Counted from the stretch's first letter, positions 16,648 to 24,974 are shown. The stretch: DNA of 64,000 bases from TMED14 sp965657195 (GCA_965657195.1 CBFHNK010000001.1:1-64000); one strand, 5' to 3'. Numbers and translations: made by a program. Notes: generated by a model from the sequence alone, not told the origin.

Positions 16648-19128
16648 TTAGAATTGCTGGCCAAGAACGAAGTGTGTCTGCCAGCCCGACGGGGTAATTT
16701 GCCCGGGCATGGGGTCAAATCCGTGGCCGAGGTCCACGCCCAGCAGTCCGAACATCGGCATGAAGATGCGCAGACCGACTCCGGCAGAGCGCTTGAGTTC
16801 AAACGGTTGGTAGTCCTCGAAATGCAGGTAGTTGTTGCCGGCCTCCACGAATCCGAGCACAAAAATTTGGGCCGACGGGTTGGGTGAAATGAGGTAGCGC
16901 AGCTCTGAGGTGAACTTGTTGTACAGGGCTCCGCCGCCATTGGGCGTCAGGCTGAAGTTGGTGTAGCCGCGCAGGCCGATGATTTCGCGGCCGTCGAGCA
17001 CGAAGTTCTGAAGTCCGTCACCACCCATGTAGAAGCGCTCAAACGGGGGCAGGCCGTAGTCGTTGTTGTAGGATCCGAGGAAGCCAAACTCGCCGTAGCT
17101 GCGCACCACCAAATTTTTGGCGAGCTGCACGTAGTAGTCGCCTGAGAACTTGAACTTGTAGTACTCGATAAACTTGTACTTCTCGTTGGCGGTCAGCTTG
17201 CTGTAGTCGCGTCCGTCGAGCAACGAAATAGGTGGCGTCGCCTCGACGTTGAACGAAAGACTTGATCCGCGCGTCGGGAAAATCGGAAGGTCGCGGTTGT
17301 CACGGCGCAGCGTGAAGTTGTAGGCAATCGAGTTGGCGATGCCCGAGGTGAACATCCCCGTCCCGAAGGGGTAGTTGTTGATGTCAAAACGGCGGTAGTC
17401 AATCGCGTGGTAGAGCGTGAAGTAGTCGTCGGGCCACTTCAGGCGAAGGCCTTGGCCAAGGGTCACCCCGGTAATGTTGATGCGCTGGGCCGTGCTGTCG
17501 GTGCGTCCCGACATATTCATACGGTTGTGGTAGGCCGTGAACGTGACTGAATTGGGCTTCTTGCCACCCAGCCAGGGCTCGGTAAAGCTGAAGTTGTACG
17601 ACGAGAAAAAGGTTCCGTTGCTCTGCGCCCGAATGTTGATGGTCTGGCCGTCGCCCGACGGGAGCGGACGCCACGCCTTCTTGTTGAAGAGGTTGCGCGC
17701 GCTGAAGTTATTGAAGTTGAGGCCGGCGGTTCCGATGACCATGTTGGCGCCCCATCCGCCCTGCAGTTCGAGCTGGCTGGTGGACTGCTCAGAGACGGTG
17801 TATTCCAAGTCAACCGAACCGGTCATGGGGTCGGGGTTGGGCGTAATATTGATCGATCGAGGATCAAAGTATCCGAGCTGGCCCAGTTCGCGAATTGTAC
17901 GCTGAATGTCGGCTTTTGAGAACAAATCCCCGGGACGCGTGCGGATTTCGCGGTAAATCACGTGGTCGTTGGTGCGGTCGTTTCCGATCACCGTCACCTT
18001 GCGCACGGTGGCGGGTCGGCCTTCGCGAATGCGGATTTCGAGGTCGATCGAGTCATTCTCCACGCGCGCTTCCACCGGAATCACATTGCTAAACAAGTAG
18101 CCGTTGTTGAGGTAGAGCGACGAAATGTCGTTGCCGTTCGGGTCGCCGTTGACGCGTGTGGCCAGTAGCTTGGAATCGTAGCGGTCGCCCGCCTCAATCT
18201 TAAGAATGCTCTGAAGGGTAGCGTTGTCGTACTTGGAATTGCCCAAAAAGCGCACGCTGCGGTAGTAGTAGGGGCGCCCCTCTTCGATCGCGAATTCGAT
18301 GCGGATCCGAGGCTTGTCCTTGACGTCGATGCGGTACACGGTGTCGCGCACGATTCGGGCGTCGCGGTAGCCGGCGTGGTTGTACGCCTCTACGATGAGG
18401 GCGCGCTCGCCTTCGAGCTTGTCTTCGAGGTACTTGGCGGATTGAAAAATGTTCCACCAACGCAGGCGGTGCAGCTCGTCCATGGCGCGGCGCAGCTTGC
18501 CGCTTTTCAAGGCGGAATTTCCGGTAAACACAATGTCGTCAATGCGCAGGCGGGGCCCGGGCTGAACCTCAACTTTTACGACGACTGCTTGTACGAATTC
18601 GGTGTCCTGCAGGGCCGTGAGCTTGGCTTGCGCGTCAGGGAATCCCTTCTCGACAAAGTGCTTGCGTATCGTGGCTTCGGCGGTGCGCAGAAGGTTGGGC
18701 GAAACAATGGTTCCGCGGCTCAAACCGAGTTTTTCGCGCAGGGCGTCCTGGCGCGACTTGCTAATGCCCTCGAAGTAGTACTTGCTAAGCTTCGGAAGCG
18801 TTTTTAAGCGGAATTCGAGGTAGACCACCCCGCCGTTGCGCGCAGTGATGTAGAGCTGAACATCTTCAAAAAGTTCCTGCTTCCAAAGGTTGCGGATGGC
18901 GCTCGAAACCTTTTCGGACGGAAACTGCACCATGTCGCCCACGCGGAGTCCGCTGAGCAAGGTGACCATTGATGGGTCGAGTTCGTCGGCACCGGTGACG
19001 AGGATTCCGCCGATTTCGTAGTCGATTCCGGCGGTGATTTCGACGGTCGGAGCCGCGGGCATCTGCGCCCACAACGGGCTGGCGAGGGCCACGAGGGCGG
19101 CCAGGACGAGGGATTTGATGCGCATCAT
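16648..19128 (-). CDS. bamA: Outer-membrane protein assembly factor BamA
   Basis: Central component that folds beta-barrel proteins into the outer membrane. The 826-residue protein has a signal peptide (about 1-22). Tandem POTRA domains cover about residues 30-440; recognisable stretches include LRIDDIVFTGNSALKSGKL and RKVTVIGNDRTNDHVIYRE. A 16-strand barrel domain follows. The barrel-lid motif (usually VRGF/Y) appears as GLRGYTNFSLTP, and the protein ends in FVLGQQF with a C-terminal aromatic residue. It overlaps uppS by 4 nt (ATGA) and precedes the two ompH genes. Confidence 0.96.
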   Translation of the reverse strand: MMRIKSLVLAALVALASPLWAQMPAAPTVEITAGIDYEIGGILVTGADELDPSMVTLLSGLRVGDMVQFPSEKVSSAIRNLWKQELFEDVQLYITARNGGVVYLEFRLKTLPKLSKYYFEGISKSRQDALREKLGLSRGTIVSPNLLRTAEATIRKHFVEKGFPDAQAKLTALQDTEFVQAVVVKVEVQPGPRLRIDDIVFTGNSALKSGKLRRAMDELHRLRWWNIFQSAKYLEDKLEGERALIVEAYNHAGYRDARIVRDTVYRIDVKDKPRIRIEFAIEEGRPYYYRSVRFLGNSKYDNATLQSILKIEAGDRYDSKLLATRVNGDPNGNDISSLYLNNGYLFSNVIPVEARVENDSIDLEIRIREGRPATVRKVTVIGNDRTNDHVIYREIRTRPGDLFSKADIQRTIRELGQLGYFDPRSINITPNPDPMTGSVDLEYTVSEQSTSQLELQGGWGANMVIGTAGLNFNNFSARNLFNKKAWRPLPSGDGQTINIRAQSNGTFFSSYNFSFTEPWLGGKKPNSVTFTAYHNRMNMSGRTDSTAQRINITGVTLGQGLRLKWPDDYFTLYHAIDYRRFDINNYPFGTGMFTSGIANSIAYNFTLRRDNRDLPIFPTRGSSLSFNVEATPPISLLDGRDYSKLTANEKYKFIEYYKFKFSGDYYVQLAKNLVVRSYGEFGFLGSYNNDYGLPPFERFYMGGDGLQNFVLDGREIIGLRGYTNFSLTPNGGGALYNKFTSELRYLISPNPSAQIFVLGFVEAGNNYLHFEDYQPFELKRSAGVGLRIFMPMFGLLGVDLGHGFDPMPGQITPSGWQTHFVLGQQF

Positions 19129-19847
19129 GCGGTGAGTTGTTCGCTGGTTTTTCCGAGGCGTCGTTCGCGTCCAGCGTACTGCTCGAGCGCTTCGACGAGG
19201 TCTTCTTTCGAAAAATCAGGCCAAAGTACGGGCAAGAACACGAATTCTGCGTACGAAATCTGCCAAAGTAAGAAGTTCGAGATGCGCTGTTCGCCGCTCG
19301 TCCGGATTACCAATTCGGGATCCGGAAGGTCGTGGGTCCACAGCGCTTGGGCGATGTCGGCCTCGGTGATGCCTTCGGGTTGGATCTCGCCATTGGCCGA
19401 ACGCCGTGCTAGTTTTTGCACGGCCCCAAGGATTTCTTGGCGGCTACCGTAGCTGAGGGCTAGCGTCAGTACCATTCGCTCGTTGCCGGCAGTGGCTTCA
19501 CGGGTCGCGTCGAGTTGGCGTCGGGCCTTGTTGGGCAGGGCGCCGAGGTTGCCGATGGCGTGCAGGCGAATTCCGTTTTCTTGCAGCACGGGAAGCTCTT
19601 TGCTCAAGCTGGTCATCAAAATGTTCATCAGCGCGTCCACTTCTGCCTTGGGGCGCTGCCAGTTCTCTTCTGAAAAGGCGTAGACGGTGAGGTAGCGGAT
19701 TCCAAGTTCCGCAGCGCCCGTTGCTGCGCGACGTAGGGCCTCAACGCCAATCTCGTGGCCGCGCACTCGGGTGGTAAAGCCCTGCTTCTTGGCCCAACGG
19801 CCGTTGCCGTCCATTATGATCGCGACGTGCTGCGGAATTTGTTTCAT
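19125..19847 (-). CDS. uppS: Isoprenyl transferase (undecaprenyl diphosphate synthase)
   Basis: Condenses isopentenyl diphosphate onto farnesyl diphosphate to make the C55 lipid carrier for wall and O-antigen synthesis. The 240-residue protein shows the cis-prenyltransferase motifs VAIIMDGNGRWAKKQG at residues 8-23 (catalytic Asp in MDGN), LTVYAFSEENWQRP, and PDPELVIRTSGEQRISNFLLWQ near the C-terminus. The ATG overlaps the porG-like stop (TGATG) and its stop overlaps the bamA start, so it is tightly embedded in the envelope operon. Confidence 0.96.
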   Translation of the reverse strand: MKQIPQHVAIIMDGNGRWAKKQGFTTRVRGHEIGVEALRRAATGAAELGIRYLTVYAFSEENWQRPKAEVDALMNILMTSLSKELPVLQENGIRLHAIGNLGALPNKARRQLDATREATAGNERMVLTLALSYGSRQEILGAVQKLARRSANGEIQPEGITEADIAQALWTHDLPDPELVIRTSGEQRISNFLLWQISYAEFVFLPVLWPDFSKEDLVEALEQYAGRERRLGKTSEQLTA

Positions 19848-20656
19848 CAGTTAAGGAATGCGGCGCAAGTTTCCCAAAATTTTTCTAAATGCAAACCTAA
19901 CCCGATGTTGGCGCGGAACCAACCGTCATTTTGCGCAGATTGTCCTCGAGCGTAGCCCGTGAGCTGGCGGTTGGTCGGATCGGCGAAGTAGGCGGCGGCG
20001 TCTCCGTGGGCGGCGCGAACCGCTTCGGTATTGGCGTAGTTGCCCGACACATCGTCGAGGTAGTCGCTGCGGACCCAAGTCCACTGCACTTCAGCCTGGG
20101 CCATGAGCCACGGGCCGAGGTGGGCCCGCCATCCAAGGCCTAATGGAACGCTGAGGGCGCGGGTTCCGTAGACGGTGGTTCCGCTGCCCGCGAGGCCTTG
20201 GCCCTCGGTCGCAAGCGGGCGAAGGTCCATCCATTCGCCCAGGTACTGGCCTTGGGGGTTGTAGGCGGTTACGCCGAGTCCGCTAAACAGGTAGGGAGTG
20301 TGCTGAAAGCGAAACGAGGGAATCCGCACCGGCAAAAACGTGACTTCGCCGAGAACCCAGACGCTTTGGGTTTGGGTGCGCACGGTGATCCCGCGGGCTT
20401 CGCGGTCGTCGCGTCCGCTGTTGACGTCTGAGGTCGTGAATTTGCCTTGCTCGGCGACGATGCGCAGTGCATAGTGCGGGTGGCCCTGGTAGCGGTACCC
20501 TAGCGTCAGGGCGCTGCCTTGGGTGGGAAGGGTCCAGGTGGGCCCTACGTCGCCGCGAAACCCGATTCCGCCCCACGAAATACTGAGGTCTTGGCTGTGC
20601 TGTGCACCCGCCCCAAGGGACGTCAATAAGGTGCAAATCAGGAGGGCGCGGCGCAT
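19847..20656 (-). CDS. PorG-like (DUF6089) outer-membrane protein of the type IX secretion locus
   Basis: A 269-residue protein with a signal peptide (MRRALLICTLLTSLGAGA) and a beta-rich body with alternating aromatic residues. It has the DUF6089 hallmarks ISWGGIGFRGDVGP near the N-terminus and PYLFSGLGVTAYNPQG mid-protein. PorG in this family is an outer-membrane-associated T9SS component. I base the assignment on these motifs and on the conserved position between nadK and uppS. The longer open frame up to 20890 is rejected because a TATCTTTG box sits 7 nt before ATG 20656, where the signal peptide begins. Confidence 0.85.
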   Translation of the reverse strand: MRRALLICTLLTSLGAGAQHSQDLSISWGGIGFRGDVGPTWTLPTQGSALTLGYRYQGHPHYALRIVAEQGKFTTSDVNSGRDDREARGITVRTQTQSVWVLGEVTFLPVRIPSFRFQHTPYLFSGLGVTAYNPQGQYLGEWMDLRPLATEGQGLAGSGTTVYGTRALSVPLGLGWRAHLGPWLMAQAEVQWTWVRSDYLDDVSGNYANTEAVRAAHGDAAAYFADPTNRQLTGYARGQSAQNDGWFRANIGLGLHLEKFWETCAAFLN

Positions 20657-20663
20657 AAGCCCG

Positions 20664-20671
20664 CAAAGATA
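20664..20671 (-). promoter_or_regulatory. -7 promoter box before porG-like gene
   Basis: TATCTTTG on the minus strand ends 7 nt before the porG-like ATG, an exact TAnnTTTG match. It lies inside the intergenic space after nadK, so porG-uppS-bamA and the following genes may have their own start, leaderless or nearly so. Confidence 0.6.
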
Positions 20672-20687
20672 CGGCCTTTGCCGAGGG

Positions 20688-21572
20688 CTAGTTGCGGCGG
20701 TCGAGGCCCCAGAGCAGCTTGTTGCGCAGGGTAGTGGGGAAGTCCTGAACTTCGGTCTGAACCAGTCGGAACTTGAAGTCGGCTTGCTGGATGCGCAGGG
20801 TGGTTCCGACGTCCAGGGTGAAGACGCGGGAGTCCAAAGAGCAAAGGAAGTTGCCTTCGCGGGCTTCGATTCGAAGTTCAAGTACGCCATCGTTGGGAAT
20901 AACGAGCGGACGCACCGTTAAATTGTGTGGTGCGATCGGCGTAATAATGAAGTTCGGCGATTGCGGCATCAAAATGGGTCCGCCGCAGCTCAAGTTGTAG
21001 CCCGTCGAGCCCGTCGGAGTGCTGATGAGCAGTCCGTCCGCCCAGTAGGTGTTGAGAAACTGCCCGTCGAGGTGCACGTGGACCGAGATCATGCTGGTCG
21101 TGCCCTTGCGGCTCACGGCGATTTCGTTGAGGGCGAAGTTGGGGTCGAGCAGCTCGGGTCCGTCGGTCGAGGCCTGCAGGGTGAAGCGCTCTTCGATGCG
21201 GTAGGCGCCCTGCAAAATGCGCTTGAGGGCGGTCGGGGCCTCATCTCGGGTGATGTTGGCCAAAAATCCTAGTCGTCCGGTGTTGAGTCCGATGAGCGGA
21301 ATTCCGCTGCGCCCCACCTGCGAGGTAGCGTCGAGTAAGGTTCCGTCGCCGCCAATCACAAGCAAAAAGTCCGGGTTAAGCGCTTGAAGCGTTTCGGCGG
21401 AAGTATATTCGGGCAGGTCAAGTCCGAGGTTCCAGCTCTCGTTGAGGCGGTGCTGAAAGCCGCGGTAGATAGTGATGTCACAGCCTTCTTCGCGAAGCGA
21501 GGCCAAGGTTCGCTCGACAAAGGGCTGGGCTTCGTCGGGCACGCGTTTTCCGTAGATCGCAATGCGGGCCAT
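20688..21572 (-). CDS. nadK: NAD kinase
   Basis: Phosphorylates NAD to NADP in the cytoplasm. The 294-residue protein has the catalytic GGDGTLLDA motif at about residues 74-82, NTGRLGFLANI, the NE/K-type region LNEIAVSRKGT, and the glycine-rich TPTGSTGYNLSCGGPI, all diagnostic. It lies 3 nt after the CBS-domain gene and heads toward the porG-like gene, an order conserved in Flavobacteriia. Confidence 0.96.
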   Translation of the reverse strand: MARIAIYGKRVPDEAQPFVERTLASLREEGCDITIYRGFQHRLNESWNLGLDLPEYTSAETLQALNPDFLLVIGGDGTLLDATSQVGRSGIPLIGLNTGRLGFLANITRDEAPTALKRILQGAYRIEERFTLQASTDGPELLDPNFALNEIAVSRKGTTSMISVHVHLDGQFLNTYWADGLLISTPTGSTGYNLSCGGPILMPQSPNFIITPIAPHNLTVRPLVIPNDGVLELRIEAREGNFLCSLDSRVFTLDVGTTLRIQQADFKFRLVQTEVQDFPTTLRNKLLWGLDRRN

Positions 21573-21575
21573 GGC

Positions 21576-22139
21576 TTAGAGGTTGAGGTAGTGAATGAGG
21601 TGGTCCAAGTTGTCTTGGGCGTCGTCGTGGCGGCGGCCCGGGGGGTAGGCTCCGAGCACCGTAGCGCCAAGGCGTTCAAGGGTTTCCACGGCTGCCGTGG
21701 GGTCGGGCTGGTCGAGTCGGATCCAGGTTCCGAACTGGGCCGCGGTCGCGTCGTAGTCGGTGGCGAGGGCGACTACGCGGTAGCCTTCTTCTTCGAGGGC
21801 TTGGATCCATTGGCCGCTGACGGTGTGTGGGCCGCGGAGCCAGACGCTGCTGCCCGGGAGCTCAAAGCACCACTGTGCGCCCATCCACTGCGAGAGGCTG
21901 GCGGAACTGAGTCCGCCAAGTAGCTGCATGTCTTGGTCGACCACCGCCAAGGAGTCGGTGTGCAGCTCGGCCATCAAGTTGAGGGCGTCCACGGGGTGCT
22001 GGCCCGAGTAAAAGGGACGCAGCTCAGAGACGCTTCCGTCGGTTGACGCCATACCGGTGTAGCGTCCGGTCGCATCCGAAACAGGCCAAAGGGCTTGCCC
22101 CTCGGGGCGTTCAGTGGTCAAAAGGTCGTCCCAAAACAT
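21576..22139 (-). CDS. CBS-domain-like protein upstream of nadK
   Basis: A 187-residue cytoplasmic protein. Residues about 30-80 (HPVDALNLMAELHTDSLAVVDQDMQLLGGLS) resemble a CBS domain, and about 110-185 form a second alpha/beta segment resembling an ACT/CBS half. Conserved flavobacterial genomes carry such a CBS protein directly before nadK, which supports the call. A ligand-sensing role (adenine nucleotide or NAD(P)) is only an inference. It is the first gene of the eight-gene operon. Confidence 0.75.
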   Translation of the reverse strand: MFWDDLLTTERPEGQALWPVSDATGRYTGMASTDGSVSELRPFYSGQHPVDALNLMAELHTDSLAVVDQDMQLLGGLSSASLSQWMGAQWCFELPGSSVWLRGPHTVSGQWIQALEEEGYRVVALATDYDATAAQFGTWIRLDQPDPTAAVETLERLGATVLGAYPPGRRHDDAQDNLDHLIHYLNL

Positions 22140-22143
22140 AGGT

Positions 22144-22151
22144 CAAACGTA
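22144..22151 (-). promoter_or_regulatory. -7 promoter box of the CBS-nadK-porG-uppS-bamA operon
   Basis: TACGTTTG on the minus strand, an exact TAnnTTTG match, ends 4 nt before the CBS gene ATG. On the plus strand AAACTTTG (22197-22204) ends 4 nt before the pdxJ ATG, with one mismatch at the first position, so this is a divergent promoter region. Confidence 0.6.
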
Positions 22152-22208
22152 AGTACGAATTTCTAAACGGCTGCGCGACCTTTGGCAAACGGTTTAAAAC
22201 TTTGGAGT

Positions 22209-23006
22209 ATGGCAACCCTTCGCCCCGCCCGCTTGTCGGTCAATATTAATAAAATCGCGACGCTGCGCAACAGCCGCGGGGGGCAGATTCCGGATGTGCT
22301 CATGGCCGCCCGTCGCGCGCAAGAGTTTGGTGCCGAGGGGATTACGGTGCATCCGCGCCCCGACGAACGCCACATTCGCTACGCCGATGCGCGCGCACTT
22401 CGCAGCGTGGTGCACACTGAATACAATATTGAGGGCTACCCGAGCCGTGATTTTATTGATTTAGTGCTCGAATGTGCGCCCGAACAGGTGACACTCGTGC
22501 CAGATGGCCCGGATGTGCTGACGTCCAACGCAGGTTGGGACACGCTCGCGCATGCCGAAATGCTTCGCGAGGTGGTTGCCGAGTTTCGCGCGGCCGGAAT
22601 CCGCACGTCCCTTTTTATCGAGTGCGACGCCACTTTGATTGAGGGTGCGCGCGCCGTGGGAGCGGACCGAATCGAGCTCTACACCGAGGCCTACGCCAAG
22701 GGCTACGATGCGGCCCTTGCGCTGCGCGCCGAGGGCGATTCCGCCGGTTTTGAGCGGCTTCGCGCTGCTGTGGTGGCACCGTATGCGGAATCTGCAGCAT
22801 TTGCCGCGTCGCTCGGCCTGGGCGTGAACGCGGGCCACGACCTCAGTGCCGAGAACCTCGCCTTTTTTGCCGCATCACTGCCCCAGCTCGACGAGGTGTC
22901 GATTGGTCACGCCTTGATCGCTGACGCGCTCTATCTTGGGCTTGAAAACACCATCCAACGCTACCGCTACCAGCTCGAGTTGGGTGCGCAGGGCAAGGGA
23001 TTTTAA
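22209..23006 (+). CDS. pdxJ: Pyridoxine 5'-phosphate synthase
   Basis: Forms pyridoxine 5'-phosphate in the DXP-dependent vitamin B6 pathway. The 265-residue protein begins with the family pattern LSVNINKIATLRNSRG. It also has GAEGITVHPRPDERHIR, NIEGYPSRDF, EQVTLVPDGPDVLTSNAGW, and the phosphate-binding end GLGVNAGHDLSAEN with EVSIGHALIADALY. The open frame extends 9 codons further up, but MATLRPARLSV at 22209 matches family starts and sits 4 nt after an AAACTTTG box. Confidence 0.95.
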   Translation: MATLRPARLSVNINKIATLRNSRGGQIPDVLMAARRAQEFGAEGITVHPRPDERHIRYADARALRSVVHTEYNIEGYPSRDFIDLVLECAPEQVTLVPDGPDVLTSNAGWDTLAHAEMLREVVAEFRAAGIRTSLFIECDATLIEGARAVGADRIELYTEAYAKGYDAALALRAEGDSAGFERLRAAVVAPYAESAAFAASLGLGVNAGHDLSAENLAFFAASLPQLDEVSIGHALIADALYLGLENTIQRYRYQLELGAQGKGF

Positions 23007-23021
23007 ACGATTAAAGCAGTT

Positions 23022-23798
23022 ATGTCGGTAGTTCTTGAAGGAAAAATTGTCGGAACCGGCCGTCCGCTCATCGTCCTGCACGGCTTTCTCGGAATGGGCG
23101 ACAACTGGGCCACGCACGCCCGGTCGTGGGCGGAACTCGGGTTCGAGGTGCACCTCGTCGACCAGCGAAACCATGGCCGTTCTCCCCACACCGCCAGCCA
23201 CAGCTACGCTGAAATGGTCGAAGACGCGGTAGCCTACGCCGAAGCCCACTTTGGTCACGGCCCCGTGGCCTGGCTCGGCCATTCCATGGGCGGAAAAGTG
23301 GTCATGGAGCTCGCCGCCCGCTACCCCAGCTGGGTCGAGCGCATGGTGGTCGTCGACATCGCGCCCCGCGCCTACCCTCCGCACCACCAGTTCATTCTCG
23401 ACGCGATGCGCCGCCTCAATTTGGCGGAACTTGGTTCGCGCACCGAGGCCGATCGCGCCCTTGAAGCGGACCTTCCCGATTGGGGAATCCGCCAGTTCCT
23501 CCTCAAAAACCTCGAGTGGAACGACGAAAAGCAGCTCGCCTGGAAGTGCAACCTTCCCGTGCTCGAAGCCAGCATGGACCGCATCGGAAAGCCCCTCGGC
23601 CCGCTCGACCAGTTTGTCGGAGCCGTTCTTTTTGTGCGCGGACTCGCCAGTAACTACATCCGCGACGAAGACTGGGAGGGCATCCTACAGCACTTTCCTT
23701 CAGCTCAGCTCGAAAGCATCGCCGGCGCCGGCCACTGGGTGCACGCTGAACAGCCCAAGGCGTTTCAGGAGGCGGTTAATTTGTTTTTGGTCGGCTAG
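23022..23798 (+). CDS. Alpha/beta-hydrolase (YbfF-type esterase)
   Basis: A 258-residue cytoplasmic alpha/beta-hydrolase. The oxyanion region is LIVLHGFLGMGDNW (about 18-31), the nucleophile elbow is GHSMGGKV (Ser at about 92), and the acid and histidine are likely in the C-terminal third, with GAGHWVHAEQP providing the catalytic His. The motif set matches the YbfF/acyl-CoA esterase group; the natural substrate is unknown. It starts 15 nt after pdxJ. The stop codon runs into a 17-bp tandem repeat. Confidence 0.87.
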   Translation: MSVVLEGKIVGTGRPLIVLHGFLGMGDNWATHARSWAELGFEVHLVDQRNHGRSPHTASHSYAEMVEDAVAYAEAHFGHGPVAWLGHSMGGKVVMELAARYPSWVERMVVVDIAPRAYPPHHQFILDAMRRLNLAELGSRTEADRALEADLPDWGIRQFLLKNLEWNDEKQLAWKCNLPVLEASMDRIGKPLGPLDQFVGAVLFVRGLASNYIRDEDWEGILQHFPSAQLESIAGAGHWVHAEQPKAFQEAVNLFLVG

Positions 23799-23806
23799 CT
23801 CGTTAG

Positions 23807-23891
23807 CAAGGTTGGCTCGTTGGCGAGGTTGGCTCGTTGGCAAGGTTGGCTCGTTGGCAAGGTTGGCTCGTTGGCAAGGTTGGCTCGCAAG
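23807..23891. repeat. 17-bp tandem repeat, about five units
   Basis: Unit CAAGGTTGGCTCGTTGG repeated head to tail about five times with one or two changes in the outer units. It sits between the hydrolase stop and dispersed repeat copy 3. Variants of the same word occur beside copy 1 (5331-5356), on the other side of copy 3 (24090-24140, opposite strand), at 28984-29035 and inside rluB. Confidence 0.85.
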
Positions 23892-23899
23892 CAACTGGT

Positions 23900-24130
23900 A
23901 ACTAGTCACTTGTTGCGGCAACGCCGCAAAGCGCCGCTGAGCATTCGGTTATAACCGGATTTTACTTTTTTTCTTAATGCGCGAAATGGATATACATCAG
24001 TAAATCAGCTCATTGATGAAAATATCCGTTTAGTGAATTCAGCTGCGCATCAGCTCTAGCCGCGCAGCGGCCCTAGCGCGAAGCGCAAAAGGCCAACGAG
24101 CTAATCTCAGCTAACCTTGCCAACGAGCCA
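23900..24130 (+). repeat. Dispersed intergenic repeat, copy 3
   Basis: Same order of blocks as copy 2 at 7231. AACTAGT..CTTGT is followed by an extra hairpin GCGGCAACGCCGC, then ATAACCGGATTTTACTTTTT, an AT-rich core (about 23975-24025), AAAATATCCGTTTAG, CTAGCCGCGCAGCGG, CTAGCGCGAAGCGC and GCCAACGAGCTA. The 347-nt gap 23799-24145 contains only this and the tandem repeat; I see no gene in it. Confidence 0.82.
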
Positions 24131-24145
24131 ATCTTGCTCACCTCG

Positions 24146-24583
24146 CTAAAACGCCGGGTTCAGTTCCAGCCTTTGCAGGGCGCCTGGGTGGGTGAAGCGT
24201 TGGGCGCTGAGGTCGGGTTCGCTAAAGCGGTTCCGGGCGTTGTTGCTGAAGGCGTAGGGCTCGGTGGGGTTGGTGAAGACGCCGCGGTCGAGCTTGCGGT
24301 TGCCGTTGGTGTCGAAGTAGGCGGCGATGATGTAGGTTCCGGCGGGGCGGTCGCCAAGTTTGAGCACTTGGGGGTTGCTGGTGGCGGGAATTACGAGTTC
24401 TTCAATGGGGGTTCCGTCGGCGCGGCGCAGCGAGATGAGCCAGGCGGAATGTTTCGAGCGCTTCGACCACTCAGAGGCTTCGACGCGGCATTCAATGGAT
24501 AGGGGGCTGGGAACGCGAGGTTCCGCGGGCGAAAAGCTCCAAAAAAATGCGAAGAGAATTAGGCTGAACAGCCTGGCCGCCAT
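24146..24583 (-). CDS. DUF2141-family secreted protein
   Basis: A 145-residue protein with an N-terminal signal (MAARLFSLILFAFFWSF). The family-typical C-terminal half is GTYIIAAYFDTNGNRKLDRGVF followed by EPYAFSNNAR, the DUF2141 pattern of a small Ig-like beta-sandwich. Function is unknown; such proteins are common exported proteins in Bacteroidota. It lies 4 nt downstream of the stand-alone sorting-domain gene, so both probably share one transcript. Confidence 0.75.
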   Translation of the reverse strand: MAARLFSLILFAFFWSFSPAEPRVPSPLSIECRVEASEWSKRSKHSAWLISLRRADGTPIEELVIPATSNPQVLKLGDRPAGTYIIAAYFDTNGNRKLDRGVFTNPTEPYAFSNNARNRFSEPDLSAQRFTHPGALQRLELNPAF

Positions 24584-24587
24584 GGGA

Positions 24588-24965
24588 TTAGCGGATGAGG
24601 ACCACCGAACCTTGCTCAGAAAGGCGAACTTGGTTGGTACCGTCGGGATCGATGTAGGTCGCGTTCAGCTGCCAGAGGTAGGTGCCCTCTTTCATGGCGC
24701 GGCCGTTGTAGTTGCCGTCCCAGCGGTCGCGTGGGTCGGTGCACTCGTACACGAGGCGGCCGTAGCGGTCAAACACTCGAAGGCCGTAGGTGACCATTTC
24801 GCAGGCCTCTGAAACCACCACGCCAAAGAAGTCGTTGGTGTTGTCGCGGTTGGGCGTGAAGGCATTGGGAGCAAAAACTCCGCACACCTCAGAAGGCGTA
24901 GGAAGCGTTTGGCCCATGACAGGAGCGGCAAGAGCGAACAGAAGGGCAACGATGATTCGGCGCAT
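24588..24965 (-). CDS. Stand-alone gliding-motility/T9SS type B C-terminal domain (CHU_C)
   Basis: A 125-residue protein consisting of a signal peptide (MRRIIVALLFALAAPVMG) followed almost directly by a type B sorting domain. The domain reads FAPNAFTPNRDNTNDFF, then LRVFDRYGRLVYE, then DRWDGNYNGRAMKEGTYLWQL. In known T9SS substrates this domain sits at the end of a large passenger, but here there is no passenger. ATG 24965 is used instead of the open-frame start at 24977 because TATATTTG ends 9 nt upstream. What it does alone (decoy, adaptor, remnant) is unknown. Confidence 0.85.
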   Translation of the reverse strand: MRRIIVALLFALAAPVMGQTLPTPSEVCGVFAPNAFTPNRDNTNDFFGVVVSEACEMVTYGLRVFDRYGRLVYECTDPRDRWDGNYNGRAMKEGTYLWQLNATYIDPDGTNQVRLSEQGSVVLIR

Positions 24966-24974
24966 AATTAGAAG

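Noticed and set aside
23807..23891. Possible CRISPR array (regular short repeats)
   Set aside because: The 17-bp units are directly adjacent with no spacers, and there are no cas genes in the window.
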